Assembly (NCBI RefSeq): GCF_030505615.1
Contig: NZ_CP129992.1
Span: 1,488,001 to 1,552,000, forward strand
Length of the DNA: 64,000 nucleotides
Direction of reading: 5' to 3'
DNA from: Salinibaculum rarum
GTDB taxonomy: Archaea; Halobacteriota; Halobacteria; Halobacteriales; Haloarculaceae
Every line of letters starts with the position of its first letter. Within the stretch, counting starts at the first letter, position 1. Both the position numbers and the translations under genes were made by a program. This document shows, piece by piece, positions 43,701 to 51,233 of this stretch. The notes below the pieces were generated by a model. The model did no database searches. It saw only the letters and a program-made list of their open reading frames with translations, and was not told where the DNA came from.

Positions 43701-44872
43701 AGTTCTTCGCGTGTCCGTTTTTCCTCCGTGATGTCCTGGACGACACCGACGATTCGGACCAGTTGCCCGTCCTCGTAGACGCCAAACGCCCGGTCGCGGA
43801 CCCATCGAACGTCTCCGTCCGGCTGGACGACGCGGTAGGTTACGTCGTACGAGTCGGGGTCGTCTCGCTGCCGTTCGAGTGCCGCTTCGACGCGGTCGCG
43901 GTCTGCGGGGTGTACACCTTTGAGAAACGCGTTGGGGTCTTCGGTCACGTCGTCCCGAGGCCGTCCCCAGATGTCCTCGTAGGCCGCGCTGATGAACTCT
44001 ACCTCGTCTTTTTCCGGTTTCGTTATCCAGACGACGTCAGTGACGCTCTCGCTTATCTGCTGGAGCATCTCGTCGCGCTTGCTGAGTTTGCGCTCGCGCT
44101 CGCGCTGCTCGGAGACGTCCCTGACGACGCCGACGGTCCCGTCGAACTTGCCGTCGCGCCGTAACACGGCGATTCGAGCCTCACAGGGAATCTCTCTGCC
44201 GTCTTTCGTCTGGACCGTTATCTCCAGTGACCTGACGTCCTCGTCGCCCGTTTTGAGCGCTTGCCCGACCTTTTTATTGGCTTGCCGGACGTCTGCCTCG
44301 TCGATGGTGAGACCCGCGTCCGTGCCGATGAGTTCGGCGCGGTCGTATCCGGTCAACTCGACGATTGCGTCGTTGACCGCGACGACGGTCCCGTCCGTAT
44401 CGAGCTGGTAGATGCCGTCGACGGCGGTGTTGAGAATCGTCTCGTACTGTTCGAGTTGCTCGTCCCGGGTCGACCGAAGTGATTCTGCCTCGATGACGCC
44501 CTCGATTCGCCGTCTGAGAAGGGTCTTCGAGACGTTGTCGACAGTCGACTGGATTATCTCGGTCGCACCGGCGTCGATGACCGAGTCGATGTAGTCCCCG
44601 CTCTCGCCGTCCGCGAAGACGACGATCGGGATGCTGGGAAACTCCCCACGGAGCGTTCGGACCGTCGTGAGCCGCTCCGTACTGTCCGACGCGTGCGTGC
44701 AGAGAATACAGTCGACATCGTGGGCAGAGAGCTGTGAGATTGCGCTGTCGAGGTCCGTCGCCACCGACAGCTCGGTGGTCTCTTCGAGGCCGAGCGTCGC
44801 TGCAACGTCAGTACTGCTCCGCGATTCCTCTGTCAGACACAGCAGGCGTACCGTCGTAGTTGTCGATTGCAT
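40703..44872 (-). CDS. Multi-domain PAS/GAF regulator with bacterio-opsin-activator HTH
   Basis: 1389 residues. Order: a receiver-like domain (1-120, LSAHDVDCILCTH, lacking a clear phospho-Asp pocket), four to five PAS domains (for example YQLDTDGTVVAVNDA, IGTDAGLTIDE), two GAF domains (about 660-820 and 990-1140), a bacterio-opsin-activator domain and a C-terminal HTH_10 (LTDRQREVLVTAYQSGFF, LLDVSQPTVTHHL). No histidine kinase domain. It probably senses several signals and acts directly as a transcription activator. Long single-gene unit. Confidence 0.88.
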   Translation of the reverse strand: MQSTTTTVRLLCLTEESRSSTDVAATLGLEETTELSVATDLDSAISQLSAHDVDCILCTHASDSTERLTTVRTLRGEFPSIPIVVFADGESGDYIDSVIDAGATEIIQSTVDNVSKTLLRRRIEGVIEAESLRSTRDEQLEQYETILNTAVDGIYQLDTDGTVVAVNDAIVELTGYDRAELIGTDAGLTIDEADVRQANKKVGQALKTGDEDVRSLEITVQTKDGREIPCEARIAVLRRDGKFDGTVGVVRDVSEQRERERKLSKRDEMLQQISESVTDVVWITKPEKDEVEFISAAYEDIWGRPRDDVTEDPNAFLKGVHPADRDRVEAALERQRDDPDSYDVTYRVVQPDGDVRWVRDRAFGVYEDGQLVRIVGVVQDITEEKRTREELAAERDMFAQGPTVVFSWKNEEGWPVEYVSENVEDVLGYTPEQLQSAEIPYRDVIHEDDLERVMAEVKENSDETTERFTHDPYRVVTADGDVCWVTDTTKIVREDGEITQYLGYLVDITERKRREEQLQNLKEEYEMMVETVGDVVYTLDEDYRFMSVNGAAETVTGYTCDELEGAHMSLLLSEDELEKGLEHRQQVIDGEIEIGDVEVDATRKDGTTCHVEFRYRKLPSDGEFRGTAGVIRDISEHKAREEQIQAQRDELAQLDRLNAVIRDVDQALVSATNREEIEEAVCQRLTATGRYEFALTLHQEPENKLVSSAWTEDAKEYVDEVFPIEADSREDSPGLRALDTGEVTTMSDLADRPEVIPPELAEDVGVQSLAAIPVTYAGHEYGVVAVFGDESDAFSERELDVLGELGETIGYAIAAVERREREQTLTALYEATRELVGTNTEQEVSDVVVDVTTDVLDLPAVGIFLFDDEENVLRPVAATETLHEFYGGTTIFGPGRTDSVTWQTYATGESRLFDDIRTSDQLVNSDTESRGALFLPLGDHGVLVAASREVGAFDDTKHKLMGLLAATTETALDRVASKESIRERDTELAQRTQTLEQYDRLNGILRAVSETLVRYSSRSNIEQAVCDHLVEDDRYAFAWIGTLPTDETTVQPRAWTGDGSYLDAVAATVASEEPSARTAVENDVTVVENVTDHLQNETWAQTAVEYNFQSALSVPLPYGETNYGVLTVYANTPDAFDETTQEVFADIGRLVGYGLNAAETKQGILAGEVTELELEIASPDTFLNAVATLAGVPVQYRETTPDGDGQTRVLFELDDPPVEDILALEADFVAVESLTHVERGDSHLFRATLTGDTVAGTLLEGGGIPRHVEADAGHTRAVVRLPQQLSVREFLARIEETYPETELRSRRERTQTEAREPLQFRLGTELTDRQREVLVTAYQSGFFQSPRETTGAELAELLDVSQPTVTHHLREAQRRLFAELFDDESPEHV

Positions 44873-45041
44873 CTGAAGTGGACACCCTCTCGTCGTTGCC
44901 GGGAGTGGACAGACTCCGGCCGGGCCATAAGGGCCCGATTGCTACACTCACCTATGACGCCCAACATATAATGACTTGCCTTCGATGCTCGTCAGAGAAG
45001 AAACGGCGAATATCCCACGTCGCGAACCTTGCCGATCTCCC

Positions 45042-45617
45042 CTACTCTGGGAGAATGAGTACGACGGCTTCCCCGTCGATGACCGTCTCTCCGTCGCCGT
45101 CGGTGACAGTCGTCGTCAGGCGATACTGATTGTTGCCGAGGTCCTCGGCAATCGAACACGCGGCGGTGACGCGGTCGCCGATCTCGACCGGTGCGAGGAA
45201 TTCGAGGTCCTGTGAGAGGTACACGACGTCGCCGGGGAGGCGAGCGAGTGCCGCACTGATGAGTCCGGAGACGAGGATGCCGTGTGCGATGCGTCCGGAA
45301 AAGCGTGTCTCCTCGGCGAACTCCTCGTCGAGGTGCAGCGGATTCGTGTCCCCGCTCGACGCCGCGAACCGCTTGACGTCCTCGTCGTGAATCGTCTTCG
45401 TGAACCTGCTCGTGTCGCCGACGGCGACGTCCGCAGGCACGTCACTCTCCCAGCCCGCGTGGTCGTCGCCGGGTTCGACGGTGTCTGGCGCTGGCTCTGT
45501 CGTCTCCGTCTGACCGGTGACGGTCGGTGCAGTGGCGGCAGTAAACGCCGCAGAGCTCGCTTCGGCAACGTTCGACAATACCTGCGTCGACAGTTTCGCG
45601 TACGTGCTTGGGAACAT
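45042..45617 (-). CDS. MaoC-family hydratase (R-specific enoyl-CoA hydratase-like)
   Basis: 191 residues. A ~45-residue Ala/Thr-rich N-terminus leads into a hot-dog domain. SGDTNPLHLDEEFAEETRF and RIAHGILVSGLIS hold the catalytic Asp/His of the MaoC/PhaJ group. It hydrates trans-2-enoyl-CoA to the R-3-hydroxyacyl-CoA, a supply step for polyhydroxyalkanoate in haloarchaea. It is unlinked to other PHA genes here. Confidence 0.87.
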   Translation of the reverse strand: MFPSTYAKLSTQVLSNVAEASSAAFTAATAPTVTGQTETTEPAPDTVEPGDDHAGWESDVPADVAVGDTSRFTKTIHDEDVKRFAASSGDTNPLHLDEEFAEETRFSGRIAHGILVSGLISAALARLPGDVVYLSQDLEFLAPVEIGDRVTAACSIAEDLGNNQYRLTTTVTDGDGETVIDGEAVVLILPE

Positions 45618-45835
45618 AATTGGGGTGAAACGCTGACCGACTACTGGCTGTCTCAGCCGGCCGTGTTACGGTTTAGAGCAGGCGCCGACCCGATTTATGT
45701 ATGTCGTTGATATAGCCAAAGTTCACTTCCGGTTGACATCTAACAGTTGAAGTACCGCCAGGTCTCCTCGCGGTCGGGCAGTGTATCGAGTAGAGACCGG
45801 GGAGTTCAAGACTCGCCGTACCGCCACACCGGATA

Positions 45836-46729
45836 ATGACAGACGTCATCGACGGGAACGCGGTCGCGAGCGACATTCGCACCGCGCTGACCGACAGCAT
45901 CGACACGCTCGCCGAGGCCGGCGAGACGCCCACGCTCGCGACGGTCCTGATGAGCGACGACCCGGCAAGCGAGACGTACGTCTCGATGAAACAGAACGAC
46001 TGCGAGGAGGTCGGTATCGACGCACTCGACATCCACATCGACCCCGACGCGCCCGCACAGGAACTGTACGACACTATCGACGACCTGAACGAAGACGACG
46101 ACGTCAACGGCATCCTCGTCCAGATGCCGGTCCCCGACCACGTCGACCAGCGCGAGGTGTTGCGCCGCATCGACCCCGAGAAAGACGTCGACGGCTTCCA
46201 CCCCGAGAACGTCGGTCGACTCGTCGCCGGTGACGCCCGCTACAAACCCTGTACGCCCCATGGCATCCAGAAACTCCTCGACAGTGCCGGGGTCGACCCC
46301 GAGGGGAAAGACGCCGTCATCGTCGGCCGCTCGGACATCGTCGGCAAGCCGATGGCGAACCTCCTCCTCCAGAAAACCGATGGCGGCAATGCCACCGTCA
46401 CGGTCTGTCACTCCCGGACCGACGACCTCGCGGAGAAGACACGCCAGGCCGACATCGTCATCGCCGCGGTGGGCGTCCCGGAAATCGTCGACGGGTCGAT
46501 GCTCAGCGAGGGCACCACCGTCATCGACGTGGGTGTCAACCGCGTCGACGCCGACACGGAGAAAGGGTACGAACTGGTCGGCGACGTCGACTTCGAGAGC
46601 GCACAGGAGAAAGCCAGCGCCATCACGCCGGTCCCGGGCGGTGTCGGTCCGATGACCCGCGCGATGTTGCTGTACAACACGGTCAAGGCTGCAGGCCGCC
46701 AGACCGGTATCGACGTCGCGCTTCCCTAA
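45836..46729 (+). CDS. folD: Methylenetetrahydrofolate dehydrogenase/cyclohydrolase
   Basis: 297 residues. Bifunctional enzyme that oxidises methylene- to methenyl- and hydrolyses it to formyl-tetrahydrofolate. YVSMKQNDCEEVGI (catalytic Lys), GILVQMPVPDH, CTPHGIQKLL, VIVGRSDIVGKPMANLL (NADP site) and PVPGGVGPMTRAML are all present. Haloarchaea use this folate route with glyA. The stop overlaps the convergent neighbour by 4 bases. Confidence 0.96.
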   Translation: MTDVIDGNAVASDIRTALTDSIDTLAEAGETPTLATVLMSDDPASETYVSMKQNDCEEVGIDALDIHIDPDAPAQELYDTIDDLNEDDDVNGILVQMPVPDHVDQREVLRRIDPEKDVDGFHPENVGRLVAGDARYKPCTPHGIQKLLDSAGVDPEGKDAVIVGRSDIVGKPMANLLLQKTDGGNATVTVCHSRTDDLAEKTRQADIVIAAVGVPEIVDGSMLSEGTTVIDVGVNRVDADTEKGYELVGDVDFESAQEKASAITPVPGGVGPMTRAMLLYNTVKAAGRQTGIDVALP

Positions 46730-47433
46730 CTGTCCTCGTCGAACCGGTCGCCTGCCCGCGCCAGTGCCGCCTCGTCGCCCTCGCGGAGGTACTCACCGAG
46801 GTCCCGGAGCGCCCGCACGACAGCCTCGGCTTCTTCCGGTGGGACGTCGCCGTCGAGTGCCTCGATGCGCTTGTACCGGGCGCGTACAGCAGAGAGCACG
46901 TCCGTGACTGCCGGCTCGGGGTCCTCGTAGAGGCGGCGAACGTCCGAGACGTAGGCGCTGGCGGCCGCGGCGACGGCCAGGCCACGCTCTGCCCGGAGTG
47001 ATTTTGGCACTTCTGCCGGTGGTGGACGTTCGCCGTCGGCCCCGCCACGGAGCAAGGAGAGAAAGTACAGTTGCTCGTCGTCGCTGACCGACAGCGCCCG
47101 TCCGACTGTCGCGCCGACGCGACGGAGTTCGGCCGCGAGCAGGTACCGGTCTGTAAGCGGGCGCAGGTCGCCAGCGTGGACGAAGCCAGCCGTCCGCAGA
47201 TACGCCCGTGCCTGCTCGACGGCCGTGTCTGCAACCGCGTCGAGCGGTCGGTTGTCGATACCTTCGATAGCCGGCTGCAGGTCGAGTTCGGCCGGGCCGG
47301 CAGTGTGTTCGGTCCGCTCGCCGACGCCGACGCTTCGGATACTGCCACAGTCCGGACACTCGATGCTCCCCGTCTCGTAGTAGGTCCACCGGGCCCCACA
47401 GTCGGTACACTCGCGCTCACCGCGGATTTCCAT
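46726..47433 (-). CDS. Zinc-ribbon haloarchaeal protein (DUF7117-like)
   Basis: 235 residues. The N-terminal ECTDCGARWTYYETGSIECPDC is a TFIIB-type zinc ribbon. The rest is acidic and helical with AYVSDVRRLYEDPEP and DGDVPPEEAEAV, a conserved haloarchaeal family without known function. It may bind nucleic acid through the ribbon. Confidence 0.75.
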   Translation of the reverse strand: MEIRGERECTDCGARWTYYETGSIECPDCGSIRSVGVGERTEHTAGPAELDLQPAIEGIDNRPLDAVADTAVEQARAYLRTAGFVHAGDLRPLTDRYLLAAELRRVGATVGRALSVSDDEQLYFLSLLRGGADGERPPPAEVPKSLRAERGLAVAAAASAYVSDVRRLYEDPEPAVTDVLSAVRARYKRIEALDGDVPPEEAEAVVRALRDLGEYLREGDEAALARAGDRFDEDS

Positions 47434-47566
47434 GTCTCTCCGTTGCGTGTGGACGACAATAAATGACTGTTACTGAACCGACAGCTAATGCCGAGACGGC
47501 ACGGTCCCATCGTGCGGTTGAGATGTGGCCGTTACACTTAACTATCTCCCTCTACAGAATTCAATT

Positions 47567-47652
47567 GACGCTTCGCTTGGAGGGCCGAAGCGTCAGCGGG
47601 GACCAATTCAGGGCGGCAAGCGAATACGCGGCCTTTTGCCGCGTACTCGCTT
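47567..47652. terminator. Two strong inverted repeats in an intergenic gap
   Basis: GACGCTTCG at 47567-47575 pairs with CGAAGCGTC at 47586-47594. Then AAGCGAATACGCGG at 47618-47631 pairs with CCGCGTACTCGCTT at 47639-47652 (13 of 14), around a T-rich loop and followed on the plus strand by TCCTTTCCGTTTT. The second could terminate transcription or be part of a small RNA. No protein gene covers them. Confidence 0.45.
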
Positions 47653-47696
47653 TCCTTTCCGTTTTCACAACGACGAGCGACGTGTCTGCGGTCGAA

Positions 47697-47975
47697 TCAG
47701 TTGATCGAGAGTGAACTGTCGCCGCTGCCGTCGCTGTTCTCGTCCCACTCGAGTTCTAACTCCAGGCTCAGTTCTCCAGTCCCCTCTGGTCCCTCGTGTT
47801 CGGCTTTGACCTCGAACTCGACGGTCTCAGGGGGGTCAAGCGTCACGCGCTCTGTACCGGCTTCCAGGGTGACCTGCTCGCCAGATTCCAGTTTCTCCGC
47901 GACGTTCCGGAGATATGTTGCCACGTCGGCGAGGCTACTCTGTTGCTCGATCTCGAACAGCACTGTCTCTGTCAT
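47697..47975 (-). CDS. Amphi-Trp domain protein
   Basis: 92 residues from ATG at 47975. FEIEQQSSLADVATYLRNVA and an alternating strand segment with ELSLELELEWDE match the short amphi-Trp family, widespread in haloarchaea and some bacteria and without a settled function. The upstream in-frame extension to 48053 is not needed. Confidence 0.78.
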   Translation of the reverse strand: MTETVLFEIEQQSSLADVATYLRNVAEKLESGEQVTLEAGTERVTLDPPETVEFEVKAEHEGPEGTGELSLELELEWDENSDGSGDSSLSIN

Positions 47976-48426
47976 ACCCTGGTGTAGGCTAACTGGGAAG
48001 ATAAGGATGCTGGTGGTGAACTCTTCGCTGGATGCCATACTGCCCACTCCCAACGTGACATCTTCTCTCAGCGAGTGATAGAAGAATACGTCGAATAGAT
48101 GATTGTTTGTGACAGCCGATAATGGTACGAGTTCGTGTGTCTGACTCCCTTCTCAGCAGTGGCGCTGTTGACCTCCCGCCGTTCGAAGCGGGGGGTGGGC
48201 CGACCCGGGCCCGAAAGTATATATCCGGGCGAGGAACCTCAGCGTCGCTGTTCTCGGTATGAATACTTTTTGGCAGCCCATCGCTAACTTCCGTGACACT
48301 CAATCACACGAACGGCTGTTCCAGGTCACGATTGGTGTAATGTCTCCCTGACAATGAACACTCGCCACGTATATACAACGACATATTTAACATATTCCGA
48401 CAATAATAGCACGGTAGACCGTACCG
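47976..48426. other. Intergenic region with two AT-rich promoter patches
   Basis: About 450 bases with no supported gene. One AT-rich patch at about 48220-48230 (AAAGTATATATCC) suits a promoter. A second at about 48368-48400 (TATATACAACGACATATTTAA) lies 27-60 bases before the PadR start at 48427. A GC-rich inverted repeat CCCGCCGTTCGAAGCGGG lies at about 48176-48194. Confidence 0.4.
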
Positions 48427-48702
48427 ATGTATGACCTGACAGGATTCCAGCGTGACCTGCTGTATGTCATTGCGGGCAAAGAGGAACCACACGGGCTCGC
48501 AATCAAAGAGGAACTCGAGGAGTACTACGAGAAAGAGATCCATCACGGCCGACTCTACCCGAACCTCGACACACTCGTCGAGAAGGGACTCGTCGAGAAA
48601 GGCCAGCGCGACCGCCGGACCAACTTCTACAGTCTCACCCGCCGTGGCCGCCGCGAAATCGAGGCGCGCCGCGAGTGGGAAAACCAGTACGTCGACCTGT
48701 AG
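48427..48702 (+). CDS. PadR-family transcription regulator
   Basis: 91 residues. The whole protein is a PadR winged helix: LTGFQRDLLYVIAGKEEPHG, IHHGRLYPNLDTLVEKGLVE and RTNFYSLTRRGRREI. It lacks the C-terminal dimer domain of larger PadR proteins. It is a close paralogue of the gene at 56554-56829. It lies 15 bases before a small membrane zinc-ribbon gene on the same strand, a possible target or partner. Confidence 0.9.
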   Translation: MYDLTGFQRDLLYVIAGKEEPHGLAIKEELEEYYEKEIHHGRLYPNLDTLVEKGLVEKGQRDRRTNFYSLTRRGRREIEARREWENQYVDL

Positions 48703-48717
48703 TCACCGCTCTTCTCG

Positions 48718-48957
48718 ATGGTCTCTGCCCGCACGGCCACTGCCGCCGCCGGACTGGTCGCGAGTCTCGGCGGTTCGCTCGCGCTGTGGTGGTACTTCGA
48801 TACCCTGCTGGTCTTTCTGTTTCTGCCCTTCGTCCCCTTCCTGTTCCGTGGGCGTAAGCGAGAAGATCCCCCTGTCAGGGAGTGTCCCGTCTGTGGGTTC
48901 CAGACCCGAAACGAGGCTTACGACTACTGTCCGCGGGACGGCCACCAACTGGAGTAG
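48718..48957 (+). CDS. Small membrane protein with C-terminal zinc ribbon
   Basis: 79 residues. A hydrophobic N-terminal half (GLVASLGGSLALWWYF, LLVFLFLPFVPFL) forms two membrane helices, then basic residues, then CPVCGFQTRNEAYDYCPRDG, a zinc ribbon with CxxC and a late Cys/Asp-rich turn. It follows the PadR gene closely, so they are probably one unit. Function unknown. Confidence 0.72.
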   Translation: MVSARTATAAAGLVASLGGSLALWWYFDTLLVFLFLPFVPFLFRGRKREDPPVRECPVCGFQTRNEAYDYCPRDGHQLE

Positions 48958-49061
48958 TTTCTGACAACAACGCGCCGTTGTGACAGTACGGTCGAATCAG
49001 GCCGCCGACTCGCCGAAAACTCCGCGACGATTGCCACGAATGACCGCTTGCGCGTTCGGAG

Positions 49062-51155
49062 TTAGTACCCCAAGTAGATGGCCAGCGCCTTCAGAATGGC
49101 GTAGATGACGACCAGCGGGACGACGACGTAGTACAGCAGCGCCCGCAGGAGGCCGTCGGGAATCAGTCCACCACCGTCGTCGTTCGGTGTCGGCGTCGGT
49201 GTCGCGCTGGTCGTGTTTGTCGGGGTCGCCGCCGTCTCGTTCTCGACGGCCAGCGTCCCGACCTGTTCGTCGTCGTCGCTGTAGATGCCGTATGCGTACG
49301 TGCCGACCGCGAGCGAATCCGTCGCTGCGGTAAACGAGACTGCGGTCGTCTCGCTTTGTCCCAGCGTGACACGCTCTGTGGCCACCGGGTCGCCCGCGAG
49401 GCGGAACTCGATGGACTGGGTCTCCTCGACGCTTCCCTCGTTGCTGATTGTTCCGCTCACCTCGAGGGTGTCACCGCTTGCGACTGCCGCACTGGCCGGT
49501 TCCATCTCCGAGACGGTGAACGACCCTGTCGAGGACTGTCCATCGGGGCCGTCGATAGTCAGCGTCCCGGTGAAACTGTCGTTTCTCGTGTAGACGCCGT
49601 GGGTGTACGTCCCGGCACCGGGTGGCTCGGATTCGAGGCCGGTGAACTCGACGGTGGTCTCATCGCCGCTCGCGAGGCTCACGCCCTGGCGGGCAACGGT
49701 CTCGCCGTCGATTCGGTACTGGACCTGCTGTGTCGCCGTCTGGTCACCGTCGTTCCGGACTGTCGCCTGTATCTCGAACGTCGCGCCTTCACTGACTGTC
49801 CGGTCTGTCGGGCTCATATCCGTGACGCGAAACGCGGCGGGCGTGTCACTTTCGACGACCAGTGTGCCGCTCTGGCTGTCGTTGTCGCTGGCGACTGTGT
49901 ACGTGTAGGTCCCCGGCTCAAACTCCGACGTGTCCACCGGCGAAAAGGCGACGGACTGCTGGTCGTCGGGGGCGAGCGTGACGGCTTCGCTCCCGTACTG
50001 CTGGCCGTCGATCTGGAGTGTCACCGTCTGTGTTCCCTCGCTGTTTCCGTCGTTGGTGACGTTCGCGGCGATGGCAACCTCCGCGCCGACGGTGATGGTC
50101 TCGCCTGGCGGGTCGAGTTCGGAGACTGTAAACGCGGCCTGTCTGGACTCGACGGTCAGCGTACCGGTCTGGCTGTCGTTGTTGGCGTAGATGCCGTGGG
50201 TGTACGTTCCCGGTGCCAGCGAGTTCGTGCTGACGCCGGTGAACGTCACCTCCTGTTGTGCGCCATCGGACAGCGTGACGTCCTGGCTGGCGAGCGTGGT
50301 ACTGCCGGCCTGGAGTGTTACCGTCTCTGTTCCCTCCGCGTTCCCCTCGTTTGTGACCGTCGCCGAGGCGTTGATGGTGTCGCCCTTGACAACGGTCGTC
50401 TCCGTCGGGCTCAGTTCGGAGACGGTAAACGATGCCTCCCTGGATTCGACGGTCAGAGACCCGGTCTGGCCGTTGTCGTCGCTGGCGATACCGTGGGTGT
50501 AGTTGCCAGCGCCAAGCGAGGCCGTGTCGAGGCTGAACTCGACTGTCTCCTGACTCCCCGGCCCGAGCGTCACGTCCCGCGTCTCGACGGTGCTGCCGTT
50601 GATATCGAGCGTGACGGTCTGAGTCCCCTGTTCGCTCCCGATGTTATCGACTGTCGCGCTGACGTCGACGCTCTCGCCCTCGATGGCGGTCTTGTCCGTC
50701 GGTGACAGCCCGGAAATCTCGAAGTACGGCCGGGGCTCTGCCGACCCGACCGGGAACGTCAGATCGAATTGCTGTTGGCCTGCGGGCGGGTTCTGGACGG
50801 TCTCCTGGGCCGTGAAACTGCCGTGTCCGGTCTCGGCGATAAAGTACACCTCGCCGTCAACGTTTCCCGGTACCTCTAACTTCACCTCGCCGAGGCCCGC
50901 CCCGCCGTACTCCCCGTCGGTGTCCATCGTTATCTCGTCGACCGTCCGATTGCTCCCGCCGTCCTCGGTGACTGCTTTGATGGTCGTTCCCGAGGGGATG
51001 TTCGTTCCGTCTTCGGTCACTGCGTTCCCGTGAAAGTAGGCGGCCTCGGGAGAACCCTGTCCACTGACTGTGCCGATACCTGGACTCAGCAGCGATATGA
51101 CGAGCAGACCGCTTACAAGTACCAGTAGTGCCGTCGTCGTTCCGTCTCGTGTCAT
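49062..51155 (-). CDS. Exported surface protein with tandem CARDB-type repeats
   Basis: 697 residues. The N-terminal hydrophobic stretch (TTALLVLVSGLLVISLLSPG) is a signal sequence. After an Ig-like head come five repeats of about 95 residues, each opening F(T/R)V(S/T)(E/D)(L/M) and containing (E/A)GT(E/Q)TVTL and an SGTLTV-type last strand; these are CARDB-like adhesion modules. A Thr/Pro-rich linker and one C-terminal membrane helix (YYVVVPLVVIYAILKALAI) anchor it. It is paired with another surface protein to the right, 78 bases away on the same strand. Confidence 0.82.
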   Translation of the reverse strand: MTRDGTTTALLVLVSGLLVISLLSPGIGTVSGQGSPEAAYFHGNAVTEDGTNIPSGTTIKAVTEDGGSNRTVDEITMDTDGEYGGAGLGEVKLEVPGNVDGEVYFIAETGHGSFTAQETVQNPPAGQQQFDLTFPVGSAEPRPYFEISGLSPTDKTAIEGESVDVSATVDNIGSEQGTQTVTLDINGSTVETRDVTLGPGSQETVEFSLDTASLGAGNYTHGIASDDNGQTGSLTVESREASFTVSELSPTETTVVKGDTINASATVTNEGNAEGTETVTLQAGSTTLASQDVTLSDGAQQEVTFTGVSTNSLAPGTYTHGIYANNDSQTGTLTVESRQAAFTVSELDPPGETITVGAEVAIAANVTNDGNSEGTQTVTLQIDGQQYGSEAVTLAPDDQQSVAFSPVDTSEFEPGTYTYTVASDNDSQSGTLVVESDTPAAFRVTDMSPTDRTVSEGATFEIQATVRNDGDQTATQQVQYRIDGETVARQGVSLASGDETTVEFTGLESEPPGAGTYTHGVYTRNDSFTGTLTIDGPDGQSSTGSFTVSEMEPASAAVASGDTLEVSGTISNEGSVEETQSIEFRLAGDPVATERVTLGQSETTAVSFTAATDSLAVGTYAYGIYSDDDEQVGTLAVENETAATPTNTTSATPTPTPNDDGGGLIPDGLLRALLYYVVVPLVVIYAILKALAIYLGY

Positions 51156-51233
51156 TGTCTCCGATTGGGCGGCTTATCTACGCGGTAAGAGACCGTCGTG
51201 TGTCAAATACGTCGAGATAGTTTCGGCTCGATA

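Noticed and set aside
47463..47714. 83-codon plus-strand frame across the hairpin region
   Set aside because: It runs through two inverted repeats and into the antisense of the amphi-Trp gene, with no acidic bias or family match.
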